64,000 bases of DNA from Tritonibacter horizontis. GTDB lineage: Bacteria; Pseudomonadota; Alphaproteobacteria; Rhodobacterales; Rhodobacteraceae. Every line of letters starts with the position of its first letter. Position 1 is the stretch's first letter. The notes beneath the pieces are model-generated. The model had not been told where the DNA came from and did not search any database. It saw nothing but the letters and a program-made list of their open reading frames with translations. Below are positions 8,419 to 17,848 of the stretch, piece by piece. The stretch is from NCBI RefSeq assembly GCF_001518015.1, contig NZ_LPUY01000138.1:124001-188000 (forward strand), in the 5' to 3' direction. The position numbers and the translations under genes are program-made.

Positions 8419-9927
8419 ATGATTTCGCGCGCGCATACCGTCGCCTTTCAGGGCGTTGAGGCCACTCCGATCGAGGTACAATGCGCGGTCGCACCGGGTT
8501 TGCCCGCCTTTTCCATCGTCGGGCTGCCCGACAAGGCCGTGAGTGAGGCCCGCGACCGTGTCCGCTCCGCCCTTGCGGTGATGTCGATCGCCCTGCCGTC
8601 GCGGCGGATAACCATCAACTTGTCACCGGCCGACATCCCAAAGGAGGGAAGCCATTTCGACCTGCCAATCGCGGTTGCGCTCCTGGCCGCGTTGGAGATT
8701 TTGCCCCCCGAGGCGGCGGAAGAGACGCTGGCCTTGGGCGAGCTGTCCCTTGACGGCACCCTGGTGGCGATCAACGGCGCATTGCCGGCCGCGCTCGCCG
8801 CTGCGGAACAGGACCGTCGCCTGCTGTGCCCCAAGGCATCGGGGCCAGAGGCGGCCTGGGTGGAGGCGACACCGGTCATTGCCGCCGCCTCGCTGACCGA
8901 TGTCATCCGCCACTTCACCGGCCAATGCGTGATTGCCCCCGCCCAACCCGGCGAAGTGATCGACCGGATCGACGACAAGGATCTGGCGGATGTCAAAGGC
9001 CAGGACAGCGCCCGCCGCGCCCTGGAAATCGCGGCCGCCGGGCGACATCACCTGCTGATGAGCGGCCCCCCCGGTGCTGGGAAATCCATGCTGGCCGCGC
9101 GGTTGCCGTCGATCCTGCCACCGTTGTCGCCGCAAGAGGCGCTCGAGACGTCGATGATCCACTCGATTTGCGGGCTGATCGAAGCCGGAGGCGTCAGTCG
9201 CACCCGGCCCTTCAGGACACCGCATCACACGGCTTCGATGGCAGCGATCGTCGGGGGCGGGCGACGCGCCCAACCGGGAGAGATCAGCCTGGCCCACAAC
9301 GGCGTGCTGTTCCTGGATGAGCTTCCGGAATTTGCCCGTGCGGTCCTGGAAACCCTGCGCCAGCCGCTTGAGACTGGCGATGTCATGGTTGCCCGCGCAA
9401 ATGCCCATGTGCGATACCCCAGCCGGTTCATGCTGGTCGCCGCAGCCAACCCATGCCGCTGCGGTTACTTGACCGATCCCAACCGGGCCTGTGCCAAGGC
9501 ACCCGGCTGCGGCACAGACTATATGGCGCGCATCTCCGGCCCACTGATGGATCGGTTTGATCTGCGCATCGATGTAGAGCCGGTGGCCGTCACGGACATG
9601 GACCGTCACCAACGGGGCGAAGCATCCGCCGACGTGGCCAGGCGTGTCGCAGACGCCCGTGCCATCCAGGCAGACCGATACGCGGATTGTGAGGGGATCG
9701 CCTCAAACGCCGATGCAGAGGGCCGAGTGCTGGATCAGGTGGCCGCGTTGGACACCCCAAGCCAGACACTCATGCTGAAGGCCGCAGAGCGGTTCCGCCT
9801 GAGCGCGCGCGGATATCACCGGGTTCTGCGCGTGGCCCGCACCATCGCGGACCTTGACGCCGAACCCGATATTTCGCGCGACCACCTTGCCGAAGCGCTC
9901 TCCTACCGGCTGCCCGGTTCGTCCTAA
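8419..9927 (+). CDS. comM: YifB/ComM family AAA+ ATPase (Mg-chelatase-like)
   Basis: A 502-aa protein with three parts: an N-terminal Lon-protease-like fold (VEATPIEVQCAVAPGLPAF, GLPDKAVSEARDRVRSAL, NLSPADIPKEGSHFDLPI), a central AAA+ ATPase (Walker A GPPGAGKS, Walker B VLFLDELPEF) and a C-terminal Mg-chelatase helical domain. A four-cysteine zinc segment (NPCRCGYL...CAKAPGC) is present. The ComM relative in Vibrio and Haemophilus is a helicase that promotes branch migration during natural transformation. The ATG at 8419, after GGGAG, gives the canonical MISRAHTVAF start. No other competence genes are adjacent. Confidence 0.93.
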   Translation: MISRAHTVAFQGVEATPIEVQCAVAPGLPAFSIVGLPDKAVSEARDRVRSALAVMSIALPSRRITINLSPADIPKEGSHFDLPIAVALLAALEILPPEAAEETLALGELSLDGTLVAINGALPAALAAAEQDRRLLCPKASGPEAAWVEATPVIAAASLTDVIRHFTGQCVIAPAQPGEVIDRIDDKDLADVKGQDSARRALEIAAAGRHHLLMSGPPGAGKSMLAARLPSILPPLSPQEALETSMIHSICGLIEAGGVSRTRPFRTPHHTASMAAIVGGGRRAQPGEISLAHNGVLFLDELPEFARAVLETLRQPLETGDVMVARANAHVRYPSRFMLVAAANPCRCGYLTDPNRACAKAPGCGTDYMARISGPLMDRFDLRIDVEPVAVTDMDRHQRGEASADVARRVADARAIQADRYADCEGIASNADAEGRVLDQVAALDTPSQTLMLKAAERFRLSARGYHRVLRVARTIADLDAEPDISRDHLAEALSYRLPGSS

Positions 9928-9934
9928 ACTTTGC

Positions 9935-10867
9935 TCAGAGCTTCGCTTCGATGGCCAGCCAGATCTTTTCAGCAATGTTGACGCCATCGAACCGCTCAAG
10001 CTCCTGAATGCCGGTGGGCGATGTCACGTTGATTTCGGTCAGATAATCGCCAATGACGTCGATGCCGACGAAGAGCTGGCCGCGCTCTTTCAGCAAGGGC
10101 CCGATCGTTGCGCAAATTTCCAGGTCTCGCTCGGTAAGGCCAATTTTTTCAGGACGCCCGCCCACGTGCATGTTGGAACGCGTCTCGCCCGCTGCAGGCA
10201 CGCGGTTGATCGCCCCGACCGGTGCGCCATCCACCAGGATCACCCGCTTGTCGCCATTGGACACATCGGGCAGGAATTTCTGTACAATTAGCGGCTCACG
10301 GCTGAAACCGGTGAACAGTTCATGCAGCGATGACAGGTTGCGGTCATTCACATCGAGACGAAAAACACCGGCGCCGCCGTTGCCATAAAGGGGTTTTAGG
10401 ATCACATCGCCATGCTTTTCCTTGAAGGCCTTGATGGTCGCAAGATCGCGGGCAATCGTCGTCGGCGGTGTCAGCTGCGGGAAATCAAGAACCAGCAGTT
10501 TCTCCGGGTAATTGCGGACCCAGAACGGGTCGTTCACCACCAGCACATCCTCCTTCAGACGATCCAGAAGATGCGTCGAGGTGATATAATGCATGTCAAA
10601 CGGCGGGTCCTGACGCAGCCAGATCACGTCGAACTCTGACAGGTCCACTTCGCGCAGCGGGCCGAGCTTTGCCGGTTCACCCACGACCCTTTGCACCGTC
10701 ATGTCATGGCCGCGCGCGGTCACCCGCCCCTCTTGGTAGGCCAACTGGTCCGGCGCGTAGTAAAAGAGCGTATGACCGCGCTTCTGGGCCTCTTCCGCGA
10801 TGCGAAAGCTGCTGTCGGCGTTGATGTCTACACCCATGATCGGGTCCATCTGGAAAGCGATTTTCAT
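9935..10867 (-). CDS. gshB: Glutathione synthetase
   Basis: ATP-grasp enzyme that joins glycine to gamma-glutamylcysteine to form glutathione. It is 310 aa, the normal bacterial length. The N-terminus [15 protein letters not shown] is a family signature. Later segments are [26 protein letters not shown] (ATP-binding grasp) and the C-terminal [13 protein letters not shown]. It converges with the ComM-like gene, with a seven-base gap, and lies downstream of rsmI and yraN on the same strand, an arrangement common in Rhodobacterales. Confidence 0.97.
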   Translation of the reverse strand: MKIAFQMDPIMGVDINADSSFRIAEEAQKRGHTLFYYAPDQLAYQEGRVTARGHDMTVQRVVGEPAKLGPLREVDLSEFDVIWLRQDPPFDMHYITSTHLLDRLKEDVLVVNDPFWVRNYPEKLLVLDFPQLTPPTTIARDLATIKAFKEKHGDVILKPLYGNGGAGVFRLDVNDRNLSSLHELFTGFSREPLIVQKFLPDVSNGDKRVILVDGAPVGAINRVPAAGETRSNMHVGGRPEKIGLTERDLEICATIGPLLKERGQLFVGIDVIGDYLTEINVTSPTGIQELERFDGVNIAEKIWLAIEAKL

Positions 10868-10927
10868 GACATGCGTCCCTTGTCGTGTTGGTGGTACATG
10901 GCGCAGCGGCCACGGCGGTTCAATGGG

Positions 10928-11302
10928 TCACCCCTGACCAAAGGCATTTTCGAGGATTTCGACCTCGCCTGTGCCCCAGACCAGCACCACATCAAGCCGT
11001 GTTTCGGTCAATTGCCCACGCGGCTCCTGATCGAGGAAAGCCGCAGCGCTGGCCATCACCCGTTGCATTTGCTGTGGCGTGATGCGGGCGGCGGCAGCGT
11101 CGCGGGTTTTGCTGGATTTGACCTCGGCAAAAATCACCTCGGCACCTTTGCGCAGGATCAGATCAATCTCGCCCTGCGGGCCACGCCAGCGCTGCTGCGC
11201 CAGAGTGTAGCCGCGATCGGCATAGGCCCGCACCGCGATGTCTTCGGCCGCGGCACCCGACAGATGCGCACGCAGGCCGCGCCGCTGGTCCCCGGCATTC
11301 AC
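10928..11302 (-). CDS. yraN: YraN family protein (UPF0102, nuclease-like fold)
   Basis: A 124-aa member of the YraN/UPF0102 family, which resembles Holliday-junction resolvases and restriction endonucleases. The nuclease-like core appears as GEIDLILRKG followed by IFAEVKSS (D...ExK). The biochemical role is not established. The start is a GTG at 11302, three bases after the rsmI stop, so it is probably translated from the rsmI message. yraN beside rsmI is a widely conserved pair. Confidence 0.92.
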   Translation of the reverse strand: MNAGDQRRGLRAHLSGAAAEDIAVRAYADRGYTLAQQRWRGPQGEIDLILRKGAEVIFAEVKSSKTRDAAAARITPQQMQRVMASAAAFLDQEPRGQLTETRLDVVLVWGTGEVEILENAFGQG

Positions 11303-11305
11303 GGC

Positions 11306-12151
11306 TCAGGACTCTCGGGCGATCTGCAACGCCCATTGGTATATCTTGCGGCGCGGCGCATCATGGGCTTCGGCCACGATGGCCGCCGCGTCCTTGACGG
11401 AGTTGTCGCGCAACGCGGCCCTCAGGTCCGCTTCGAGATCGGCATCATTGCCCGCGGCCTCGCGCTGGCGGTCAACCAGGACAACGATTTCCCCCTTGAC
11501 CGAATCCTCGGCAAGATCCGCTGCCAGATCGGGGAGAGAGGCGCGCCGGACCTCTTCGAATTTCTTGGTCAGCTCGCGGCAAAGCGCCGCCTCGCGGTTG
11601 CCAAGCACCTCGGCCATATCCTGCAAAGACGCGGCGATCCGCTTGGGCGATTCGTAAAACACCAGCGTGCCCGGAATACCGGCGAGCTCTTCCAGCCGCT
11701 TGCGCCGGGCACCGGTGGCATTTGGCAGGAAGCCTGCAAAAAAGAAGGCATCTGTCGGCAGCCCCGCCAGGGTCAGCGCGCACAAGGCGGCCGAGGCCCC
11801 CGGCGCCGCCGTCACCAGATGCCCGGCCCGTGCGGCGTCCCGGCTGAGATCATAGCCCGGATCAGCAATCAGCGGCATGCCCGCCTCAGAGGCATAGGCC
11901 ACGGATTTGCCTTCGGAAAGCGCATCCAGCAAGCGCGATCTGGCCCCCGCGCCGGAATGATCGTGATAAGCGATGACCTGTCGGTCCCCCAGCGGCACGC
12001 CGTGGATCTCCAGGAGGCGGCGCATCGAACGGGTGTCTTCTGCCGCGATCAGATCCGCCGAGGCCAGCACGTCCAATGCCCGCAACGTAATGTCACGCGC
12101 GGTCCCTATGGGTGTCGCAACAAAGTATAACCCCGGCAACAATCTGACCAT
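11306..12151 (-). CDS. rsmI: 16S rRNA (cytidine1402-2'-O)-methyltransferase RsmI
   Basis: SAM-dependent methyltransferase that adds the 2'-O-methyl group to C1402 of 16S rRNA in the ribosomal P site. It is about 281 aa. Family features: LYFVATPIGTARDITLRAL at the N-terminus, AAEDTRSMRRLLE, ASEAGMPLIADPGYDL, VTAAPGASAAL and the C-terminal LTKKFEEVRR. I chose the ATG at 12151; a GTG four codons upstream (12163) is equally possible, and neither has a strong ribosome site. Divergent from the lipoprotein gene at 12252. Confidence 0.95.
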   Translation of the reverse strand: MVRLLPGLYFVATPIGTARDITLRALDVLASADLIAAEDTRSMRRLLEIHGVPLGDRQVIAYHDHSGAGARSRLLDALSEGKSVAYASEAGMPLIADPGYDLSRDAARAGHLVTAAPGASAALCALTLAGLPTDAFFFAGFLPNATGARRKRLEELAGIPGTLVFYESPKRIAASLQDMAEVLGNREAALCRELTKKFEEVRRASLPDLAADLAEDSVKGEIVVLVDRQREAAGNDADLEADLRAALRDNSVKDAAAIVAEAHDAPRRKIYQWALQIARES

Positions 12152-12251
12152 CTTGTGATTCACGCTGGACCCGCTTTCTTCGTCGTCTATGATCGCCCCG
12201 AACCAAAACGGGTGCGCGCAATCCAAGGCCGTGACCCGGAACAGGGAGTTT

Positions 12252-13436
12252 ATGCGCTTTATGTTTGCTGTTTTCAATCGGGCCCGCAAATTTGTACTGA
12301 CCGCTACCGTCGTTGCCGCCTCTGCCATCGTGGCGGCCTGTGACCCCGGCGCGATTGGCGGCGGCGGGCCGTCCATTAATACGTCCAAACCCGTCCCCGT
12401 CGCTCTTTTGGTTCCGCGCGGCTCCGCCCAGCACGGCGATGATGTCCTCGCCCAGAGCCTGGAGAATGCGGCGCGCCTGGCCATTGCGGACCTCAACGGC
12501 GTCGAGATCGACCTGCGGGTCTATGACACGGCTGGCAACCCGCAGATGGCGACAGCCATGGCGACGCAGGCCGTACAAGATGGCGCGCGCATCATTCTGG
12601 GGCCGGTCTATGCCGAAGCCGCCAACGCGGCAGGCATTGCTGCGGCGAAACGTGGCGTCAATGTTCTGGCCTTTTCGAACAACACTTCGATTGCCGGCGG
12701 CAATGTCTTTGTGCTGGGCCCCACCTTCGAGAACACCGCGACGCGTCTGGCGCAATATTCCGCCCGTCAGGGCAAACGGACGATGGTAGTGGTGTCCGGC
12801 AATAACGCCGCAGGCCAGGCCGGGCGCGCGGCGGTGCAGCAAGCCGCCGTTCAAACCGGTATGACCCTCGCCGGCAACGTGAGCTATGATCTGTCGCAGC
12901 AAGGCGTGATCAACAGCATCCCGACAATTACCAACGCTGTGCGCCAGTCCAACGCCGATGTCATGTTCATGACCGCCACCACGGCAGGTGCGCTGCCGCT
13001 GTTGACCCAATTGCTGCCCGAAGCCGGGATCAAGACCACGGATGTGCAATACGTCGGTCTGACACGCTGGGATATCCCGGCACAAACGCTGGCATTGCCG
13101 GGGGTCCAGAACGGCTGGTTCGCGCTGCCGGATCAGGGCAAATCCGAAGCCTTCCGCACCCGCTACCAGTCCACCTATGGCGCCGCGCCGCACCCGATCG
13201 GCGGGCTTGCCTACGATGGGATTGCTGCGATCGGGGCGCTGGTGCGTTCGGGCAATTCCGATGCACTGACCGGCGCGGCGCTCACGCAGCCTGCCGGTTT
13301 CCAGGGTACAGGCGGGATCTTCCGTCTGCTTCCTGATGGCACCAATGAACGCGGCCTCGCGGTCGCCACGATCCAAGACCAGAAAGTCGTCATAATTGAC
13401 CCAGCGCCAAGAAGTTTCGCCGGGGCCGGTTCCTAA
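12252..13436 (+). CDS. LpoA-like penicillin-binding-protein activator lipoprotein
   Basis: A 394-aa periplasmic-binding-fold lipoprotein. It starts with a basic segment and a hydrophobic helix ending at the lipobox-like IVAAC, so it is probably lipidated and anchored to a membrane. The rest has the type-I periplasmic-binding fold: VALLVPRGSAQHGDDV, ILGPVYAEAANAAG and GLAYDGIAAIGAL. This family is annotated as penicillin-binding protein activator in alphaproteobacteria, related to the C-terminal half of E. coli LpoA. Its 3' end overlaps the likely glnD start by 41 bases. The ATG at 12252 follows AGGGAG and gives the lipoprotein signal. Confidence 0.85.
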   Translation: MRFMFAVFNRARKFVLTATVVAASAIVAACDPGAIGGGGPSINTSKPVPVALLVPRGSAQHGDDVLAQSLENAARLAIADLNGVEIDLRVYDTAGNPQMATAMATQAVQDGARIILGPVYAEAANAAGIAAAKRGVNVLAFSNNTSIAGGNVFVLGPTFENTATRLAQYSARQGKRTMVVVSGNNAAGQAGRAAVQQAAVQTGMTLAGNVSYDLSQQGVINSIPTITNAVRQSNADVMFMTATTAGALPLLTQLLPEAGIKTTDVQYVGLTRWDIPAQTLALPGVQNGWFALPDQGKSEAFRTRYQSTYGAAPHPIGGLAYDGIAAIGALVRSGNSDALTGAALTQPAGFQGTGGIFRLLPDGTNERGLAVATIQDQKVVIIDPAPRSFAGAGS

Positions 13437-16224
13437 ACCGTCCAAGGCGCTCGCCAAGATCCATCCCGAACCACTGGGGTCGCTGATTTGCGACCCCAGT
13501 GCGATTTTTGACGCCGACGCGATCCGTGAACAGATCACGGAGCTGTCGCAGGACCTGCAGGGTGCGGAGTTTCGCGCCGCCGTTGTTGCCTTGCTGCGCG
13601 AGGCCAATTCCACCGGTCGCGCTGCCATTGCCGAAGCGTTTGAGCTTCAGCCCTTCGGCGCACGCGAAATGGCCCGGTCCTACAGCTATCTGACCGATGG
13701 GCTGATCACCGCCGCCTGGATGGCCGCCTCGACCATCCTGCACCCGATTGCGACGCCAACCAAAAGCGAACGGATTTCGGTCTTTGCCGTGGGCGGATAT
13801 GGCCGGGGAGAGATGGCGCCTTTCTCGGATGTCGATCTTCTGTTTCTGACCCCGTATAAAATCACCGCCTGGGCCGAGAGCGTGATTGAATCCATGCTCT
13901 ATATCCTTTGGGATCTGCGGCTGAAGGTCGGCCATTCCAGCCGGACCATCAAGGATTGCATCCGGCTTGGCGGCGAGGATTTCACGATCCGAACGGCAAT
14001 GCTGGAAAACCGCTTCATCGCCGGCCATGCACCGCTGGCAGCAGAGTTCGAAACGCGCCTTGCGCAGGATCTGTTTTCCAAGGAAGCCAAGGAATTCATC
14101 GATGCCAAGCTCGCCGAGCGCGACGCACGCCACCTGAAACAGGGCGAGCGCTACATGGTCGAACCCAACGTCAAGGAAGGCAAAGGCGGCTTGCGCGACC
14201 TGCAATCCCTGTTCTGGATCGCCAAGTATCTCTATCAGGTGCAGGATGTGGCAGAGCTGGTTCCGCTAGGCCTGTTTCGCCCCGAAGAGTTCGATTTTTT
14301 CGCCAAGGCCGAGAATTTTCTCTGGGCAGTGCGCGCGCATTTGCACCTGAGTGCCGGCCGCGCCATCGAACATCTGACCTTTGACATGCAGGTCCAGGTG
14401 GCCGAACGGCTGGGCTATGCCGATACCTCCGGCCGCCGCGCGGTCGAGGTTTTCATGCAGGACTATTTTCGCCACGCGACCCAGGTCGGGGATGTGACGC
14501 GCATCCTGATGACGAAACTCGAAGACAGCCACCTCAAGAACGAGCCAATCCTGGAGCGGATTTTCAGGCGCAAGCCACGGGTCAAGGAGGGGTTCAAGGT
14601 AACCCACAACCGGCTCGAAATTGCCGATCCGGGCACGTTCCTCAAGGATGGCCTGAACCTGCTCCGCCTGTTCGAGGAAGCCCTGCGAACAGGCATGTTG
14701 CTGCATCCAGACACCATGCGCCTGGTGCGCGCCAATCTGCACCTCATCAACGAAGACCTGCGGACCTCTGCGGACGCGCAACGGACCTTTCTTGACCTGT
14801 TGCTGAAACACGGCAACCCAGAGCGGGTTTTGCGCCGGATGAACGAACTTGGTGTTCTGTCTGCTTTCCTGCCGGAGTTCGAACCCATCGTGGCGATGAT
14901 GCAGTTCAATATGTATCACTCGTATACGGTGGACGAACATACGATCCAGGTGATCTCCAACTTCTCCGCGATTGAACGTGGCGAACTGGAAGAAGAGCTG
15001 CCGCTTTCCTCCTCGCTGATCAAACAGGGCGTCAATCGCAAGGTGCTGATCATAGCGATGCTTCTGCATGATATCGGCAAGGGGCGACCCCAGGACCATT
15101 CGATCCTTGGCGCCCAGATCGCGCGCAAGGTCGCGCCCCGGCTTGGCCTGAACAAGAGCGAAGCAGAAACCGTGGAATGGCTGGTCCGCTACCATCTGTT
15201 GATGTCGGATACCGCCCAGAAACGTGACATCGCCGACCCGCGCACGATCCGCGACTTTGCCAAGGCGGTGCAGACCGTCAAGCGGCTCGACCTGTTGCTG
15301 CTGCTGACCGTCTGCGACATTCGCGGCGTCGGGCCGGACACCTGGAACAACTGGAAGGCCGTGCTGCTGCGTGCGCTCTACAACCAGACCCGGGAAGCGC
15401 TTGAAAACGGGCTTGAATCCTTCAACCGCGAACACCGCGGCACCGAAGCGAAAAAACGCCTGCGCGACGCCCTGCCGGACTGGGACAAAGCGGACATCAA
15501 ACGCGAAACATCGCGGCACTACCCGCCCTACTGGCAAGGGCTGCATGTTACCGCCCATATTGATTTTGCCAATATGTTGCGGCAGCTGGATGCGCTGGAC
15601 GACCCGTCGGCGATGCTGGTGCAACTCCACCCCGACGAGGATCGCGACGCCACGCGTGCGAGTTTCGTCATGCCGGACCATCCGGGGATCTTTGCCCGAA
15701 TTGTCGGTGCGCTGGCCCTCGTCGGGGCCAATGTCGTGGACGCCCGCAGCTACACCACCAAAGACGGGTTCGTCACCGATGCCTTCTGGATCCAGGATAC
15801 GGACGGCCATCCCTTTGAACTTTCCCGTCTGCCGCGCCTGCGCAAGATGATCGAGAAGACACTGAACGGCGAGGTGATTGCCCGTGAAGCGCTGAAATCA
15901 CGCGACAAGATCAAGAAACGAGAGCGCGCCTTTCGGGTGCCCACGCATATTCTGTTCGACAACGACGGCTCCGATATCTACACGATCATCGAGGTCGACA
16001 CCCGTGATCGACCGGGTCTGCTTTATGATCTTGCGCGGGCGCTTGCGTCGTCCAACGTCTATATTGCCAATGCAGTGATCGCGACCTACGGCGAACAGGT
16101 TGTCGACAGCTTTTACGTCAAGGATATGTTCGGGTTGAAATACCATTCTGCCGCCAAACAGCAGGCGCTTGAGAAGAAGCTCCGGGACGCCATCTCGGAA
16201 GGTGCCAAACGAGCCGACACATGA
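13396..16224 (+). CDS. glnD: [Protein-PII] uridylyltransferase / uridylyl-removing enzyme
   Basis: Nitrogen sensor of 942 aa that adds UMP to PII proteins when glutamine is low and removes it when glutamine is high. Domains in order: nucleotidyltransferase with GGYGRGEMAPFSDVDLL (about residues 135-155), PII-UTase linker, HD hydrolase domain with LLHDIGKGRPQDHS (about 555-570) and two C-terminal ACT domains (FVMPDHPGIFARIVGAL and VDTRDRPGLLYDLARAL). The only in-frame start before the conserved ICDPSAIFD segment is a TTG at 13396, which overlaps the lipoprotein gene. The stop overlaps murJ as ATGA. Confidence 0.96.
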   Translation: MTQRQEVSPGPVPKPSKALAKIHPEPLGSLICDPSAIFDADAIREQITELSQDLQGAEFRAAVVALLREANSTGRAAIAEAFELQPFGAREMARSYSYLTDGLITAAWMAASTILHPIATPTKSERISVFAVGGYGRGEMAPFSDVDLLFLTPYKITAWAESVIESMLYILWDLRLKVGHSSRTIKDCIRLGGEDFTIRTAMLENRFIAGHAPLAAEFETRLAQDLFSKEAKEFIDAKLAERDARHLKQGERYMVEPNVKEGKGGLRDLQSLFWIAKYLYQVQDVAELVPLGLFRPEEFDFFAKAENFLWAVRAHLHLSAGRAIEHLTFDMQVQVAERLGYADTSGRRAVEVFMQDYFRHATQVGDVTRILMTKLEDSHLKNEPILERIFRRKPRVKEGFKVTHNRLEIADPGTFLKDGLNLLRLFEEALRTGMLLHPDTMRLVRANLHLINEDLRTSADAQRTFLDLLLKHGNPERVLRRMNELGVLSAFLPEFEPIVAMMQFNMYHSYTVDEHTIQVISNFSAIERGELEEELPLSSSLIKQGVNRKVLIIAMLLHDIGKGRPQDHSILGAQIARKVAPRLGLNKSEAETVEWLVRYHLLMSDTAQKRDIADPRTIRDFAKAVQTVKRLDLLLLLTVCDIRGVGPDTWNNWKAVLLRALYNQTREALENGLESFNREHRGTEAKKRLRDALPDWDKADIKRETSRHYPPYWQGLHVTAHIDFANMLRQLDALDDPSAMLVQLHPDEDRDATRASFVMPDHPGIFARIVGALALVGANVVDARSYTTKDGFVTDAFWIQDTDGHPFELSRLPRLRKMIEKTLNGEVIAREALKSRDKIKKRERAFRVPTHILFDNDGSDIYTIIEVDTRDRPGLLYDLARALASSNVYIANAVIATYGEQVVDSFYVKDMFGLKYHSAAKQQALEKKLRDAISEGAKRADT

Positions 16225-17768
16225 AGCAGATCAAATTGATGTCCGGCTTTATGACGGTCGGTTTCTGGACCCTGGCGAGCCGGGTCCTGGGGTTTCTGCG
16301 TGAGATCCTGATTGCCGCTTACATCGGCCCCGGTCCGCTTCTTGATGCGTTTGTGGCAGCGTTCCGACTGCCCAACCTGTTTCGCCGCTTCTTTGCGGAG
16401 GGCGCGTTCAACGCCGCCTTCGTGCCGATGTTTGCCAAGCGTCTGGAGGCGAACGATGGCGCGCACCGGTTTGCCCAAGATGCGTTCAACCTCCTGGCGG
16501 TTGCCGTTCTCGGGCTGGTCGGGCTTGGCATGGTTTTCATGCCTGCGCTGGTCTGGGCCACGGCTGGCGGCTTTGTCGGCGATGCCCGGTTCGACCTCGC
16601 GGTCGGCTTTGGCCGGATTGCTTTTCCCTACATCCTTTGCATGTCATTGGCGGCGCTGTTCTCCGGCGTTCTGAATGCGACAGGGCGTTTCGCCGCTGCC
16701 GCCGCTGCGCCGGTTCTGCTGAATATCCTCACCTGCGCTGCCATGATCACCGCGGCAACGCTGGGCCGAGATGTGATCGTTTGGCTGATTTGGACGATCC
16801 CGCTCGCAGGGGTCGCCCAGCTTGCACTGGTTTGGTATGCGGCCGCTCGGGCTGGTATTTCGCTCCGTATCGGGCGGCCACGGCTCACCCCCGAAATGCG
16901 CAATCTGGTGCGGGTGGCGCTGCCGGCCGCGCTGGCGATGGGGGTGACCCAGGTCAATCTGGTGGTGGGGCAGCTGGCCGCCTCGAACTATGAAAATGCC
17001 GTCAGCTGGCTGTTCATTGCCGACCGGCTCTATCAACTGCCGCTGGGCGTCGTTGGGATCGCGGTTGGAATTGTGCTCCTGCCGGACCTGTCCCGGCGTC
17101 TGCGTGCTGGTGATGACACCGGCGCACAAAGCGCGCTGTCGCGGGCCGGTGAGTTCTCCTTGCTGCTGACCGTCCCCTGCGCTGTGGCTTTTGTCGTCAT
17201 CCCGCTGCCTCTCGTCTCTGTCCTGTATGAGCGCGGTGCCACCGGGCCGGAGGATGTCGCCGCAATCGCCCTTGCTGTTGCGATCTACGGTGCGGGCCTG
17301 CCGGCCTTTGTGCTGCAAAAGGTGCTGCAGCCGCTCTTTTTCGCGCGCGAGGACACCCGTAGCCCGTTCCGCTATGCCATTGTGGCCATGGTGGTGAACG
17401 CTGGTCTGGCGCTTGGGCTGCAACCGCTGCTTGGCTGGATTTCACCAGCCGTCGCGGCGACCGTGGCCGGTTGGGCGATGGTTCTGTTGTTGTGGCTTGG
17501 CGCGCGTCGCATGGGCAAAGCGGCCGAATTTGACCCCCGGTTCTACCGTCGGGCGGTGCGGATCCTGATTGCATCCTTGGTGATGGGGGCCGGTCTTTAT
17601 GCGGTTGCCGCGATTTTCGCCCCGGTGCTGTCCCTGCCCTACTGGCGCTATCTCGGGTTGCTGGGCCTGATTATTGTCAGCGCGGTTCTCTATTTTGGAT
17701 TGGGCCAGCTGATCGGTGCCTTGCGCCTGGCCGAATTCAAATCCGCCCTGAAACGCGGCAAGACATAA
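16221..17768 (+). CDS. murJ: Lipid II flippase MurJ
   Basis: Polytopic inner-membrane protein (515 aa, about 14 predicted helices) that moves lipid II to the periplasmic face for peptidoglycan synthesis. The N-terminal hallmark is visible: SRVLGFLREILIAAYIG, then DAFVAAFRLPNLFRRFFAEG and AFNAAFVPMF. A central GVTQVNLVVGQLAAS and the LPLGVVGIAVGIVLLPDLS segment also fit MurJ. The start overlaps the glnD stop by four bases, a common alphaproteobacterial pair. A hairpin at 17773-17795 follows. Confidence 0.96.
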   Translation: MKQIKLMSGFMTVGFWTLASRVLGFLREILIAAYIGPGPLLDAFVAAFRLPNLFRRFFAEGAFNAAFVPMFAKRLEANDGAHRFAQDAFNLLAVAVLGLVGLGMVFMPALVWATAGGFVGDARFDLAVGFGRIAFPYILCMSLAALFSGVLNATGRFAAAAAAPVLLNILTCAAMITAATLGRDVIVWLIWTIPLAGVAQLALVWYAAARAGISLRIGRPRLTPEMRNLVRVALPAALAMGVTQVNLVVGQLAASNYENAVSWLFIADRLYQLPLGVVGIAVGIVLLPDLSRRLRAGDDTGAQSALSRAGEFSLLLTVPCAVAFVVIPLPLVSVLYERGATGPEDVAAIALAVAIYGAGLPAFVLQKVLQPLFFAREDTRSPFRYAIVAMVVNAGLALGLQPLLGWISPAVAATVAGWAMVLLLWLGARRMGKAAEFDPRFYRRAVRILIASLVMGAGLYAVAAIFAPVLSLPYWRYLGLLGLIIVSAVLYFGLGQLIGALRLAEFKSALKRGKT

Positions 17769-17772
17769 CAAA

Positions 17773-17795
17773 ACCGCGCCCGTGTTAGGCGCGGT
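17773..17795 (-). terminator. Hairpin between murJ and the rhomboid-like gene
   Basis: Perfect 8-bp stem ACCGCGCC / GGCGCGGT with a 7-base loop. Read on the minus strand it is followed by TTTTG, so it best serves as a terminator for the rhomboid-like gene that ends at 17849. It lacks a T-run in the murJ direction. Confidence 0.6.
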
Positions 17796-17848
17796 CTGTC
17801 GCGTGACGTTCATGTCCAGGCCAGCCTCCAGGCGGCAATGGCGTGGCG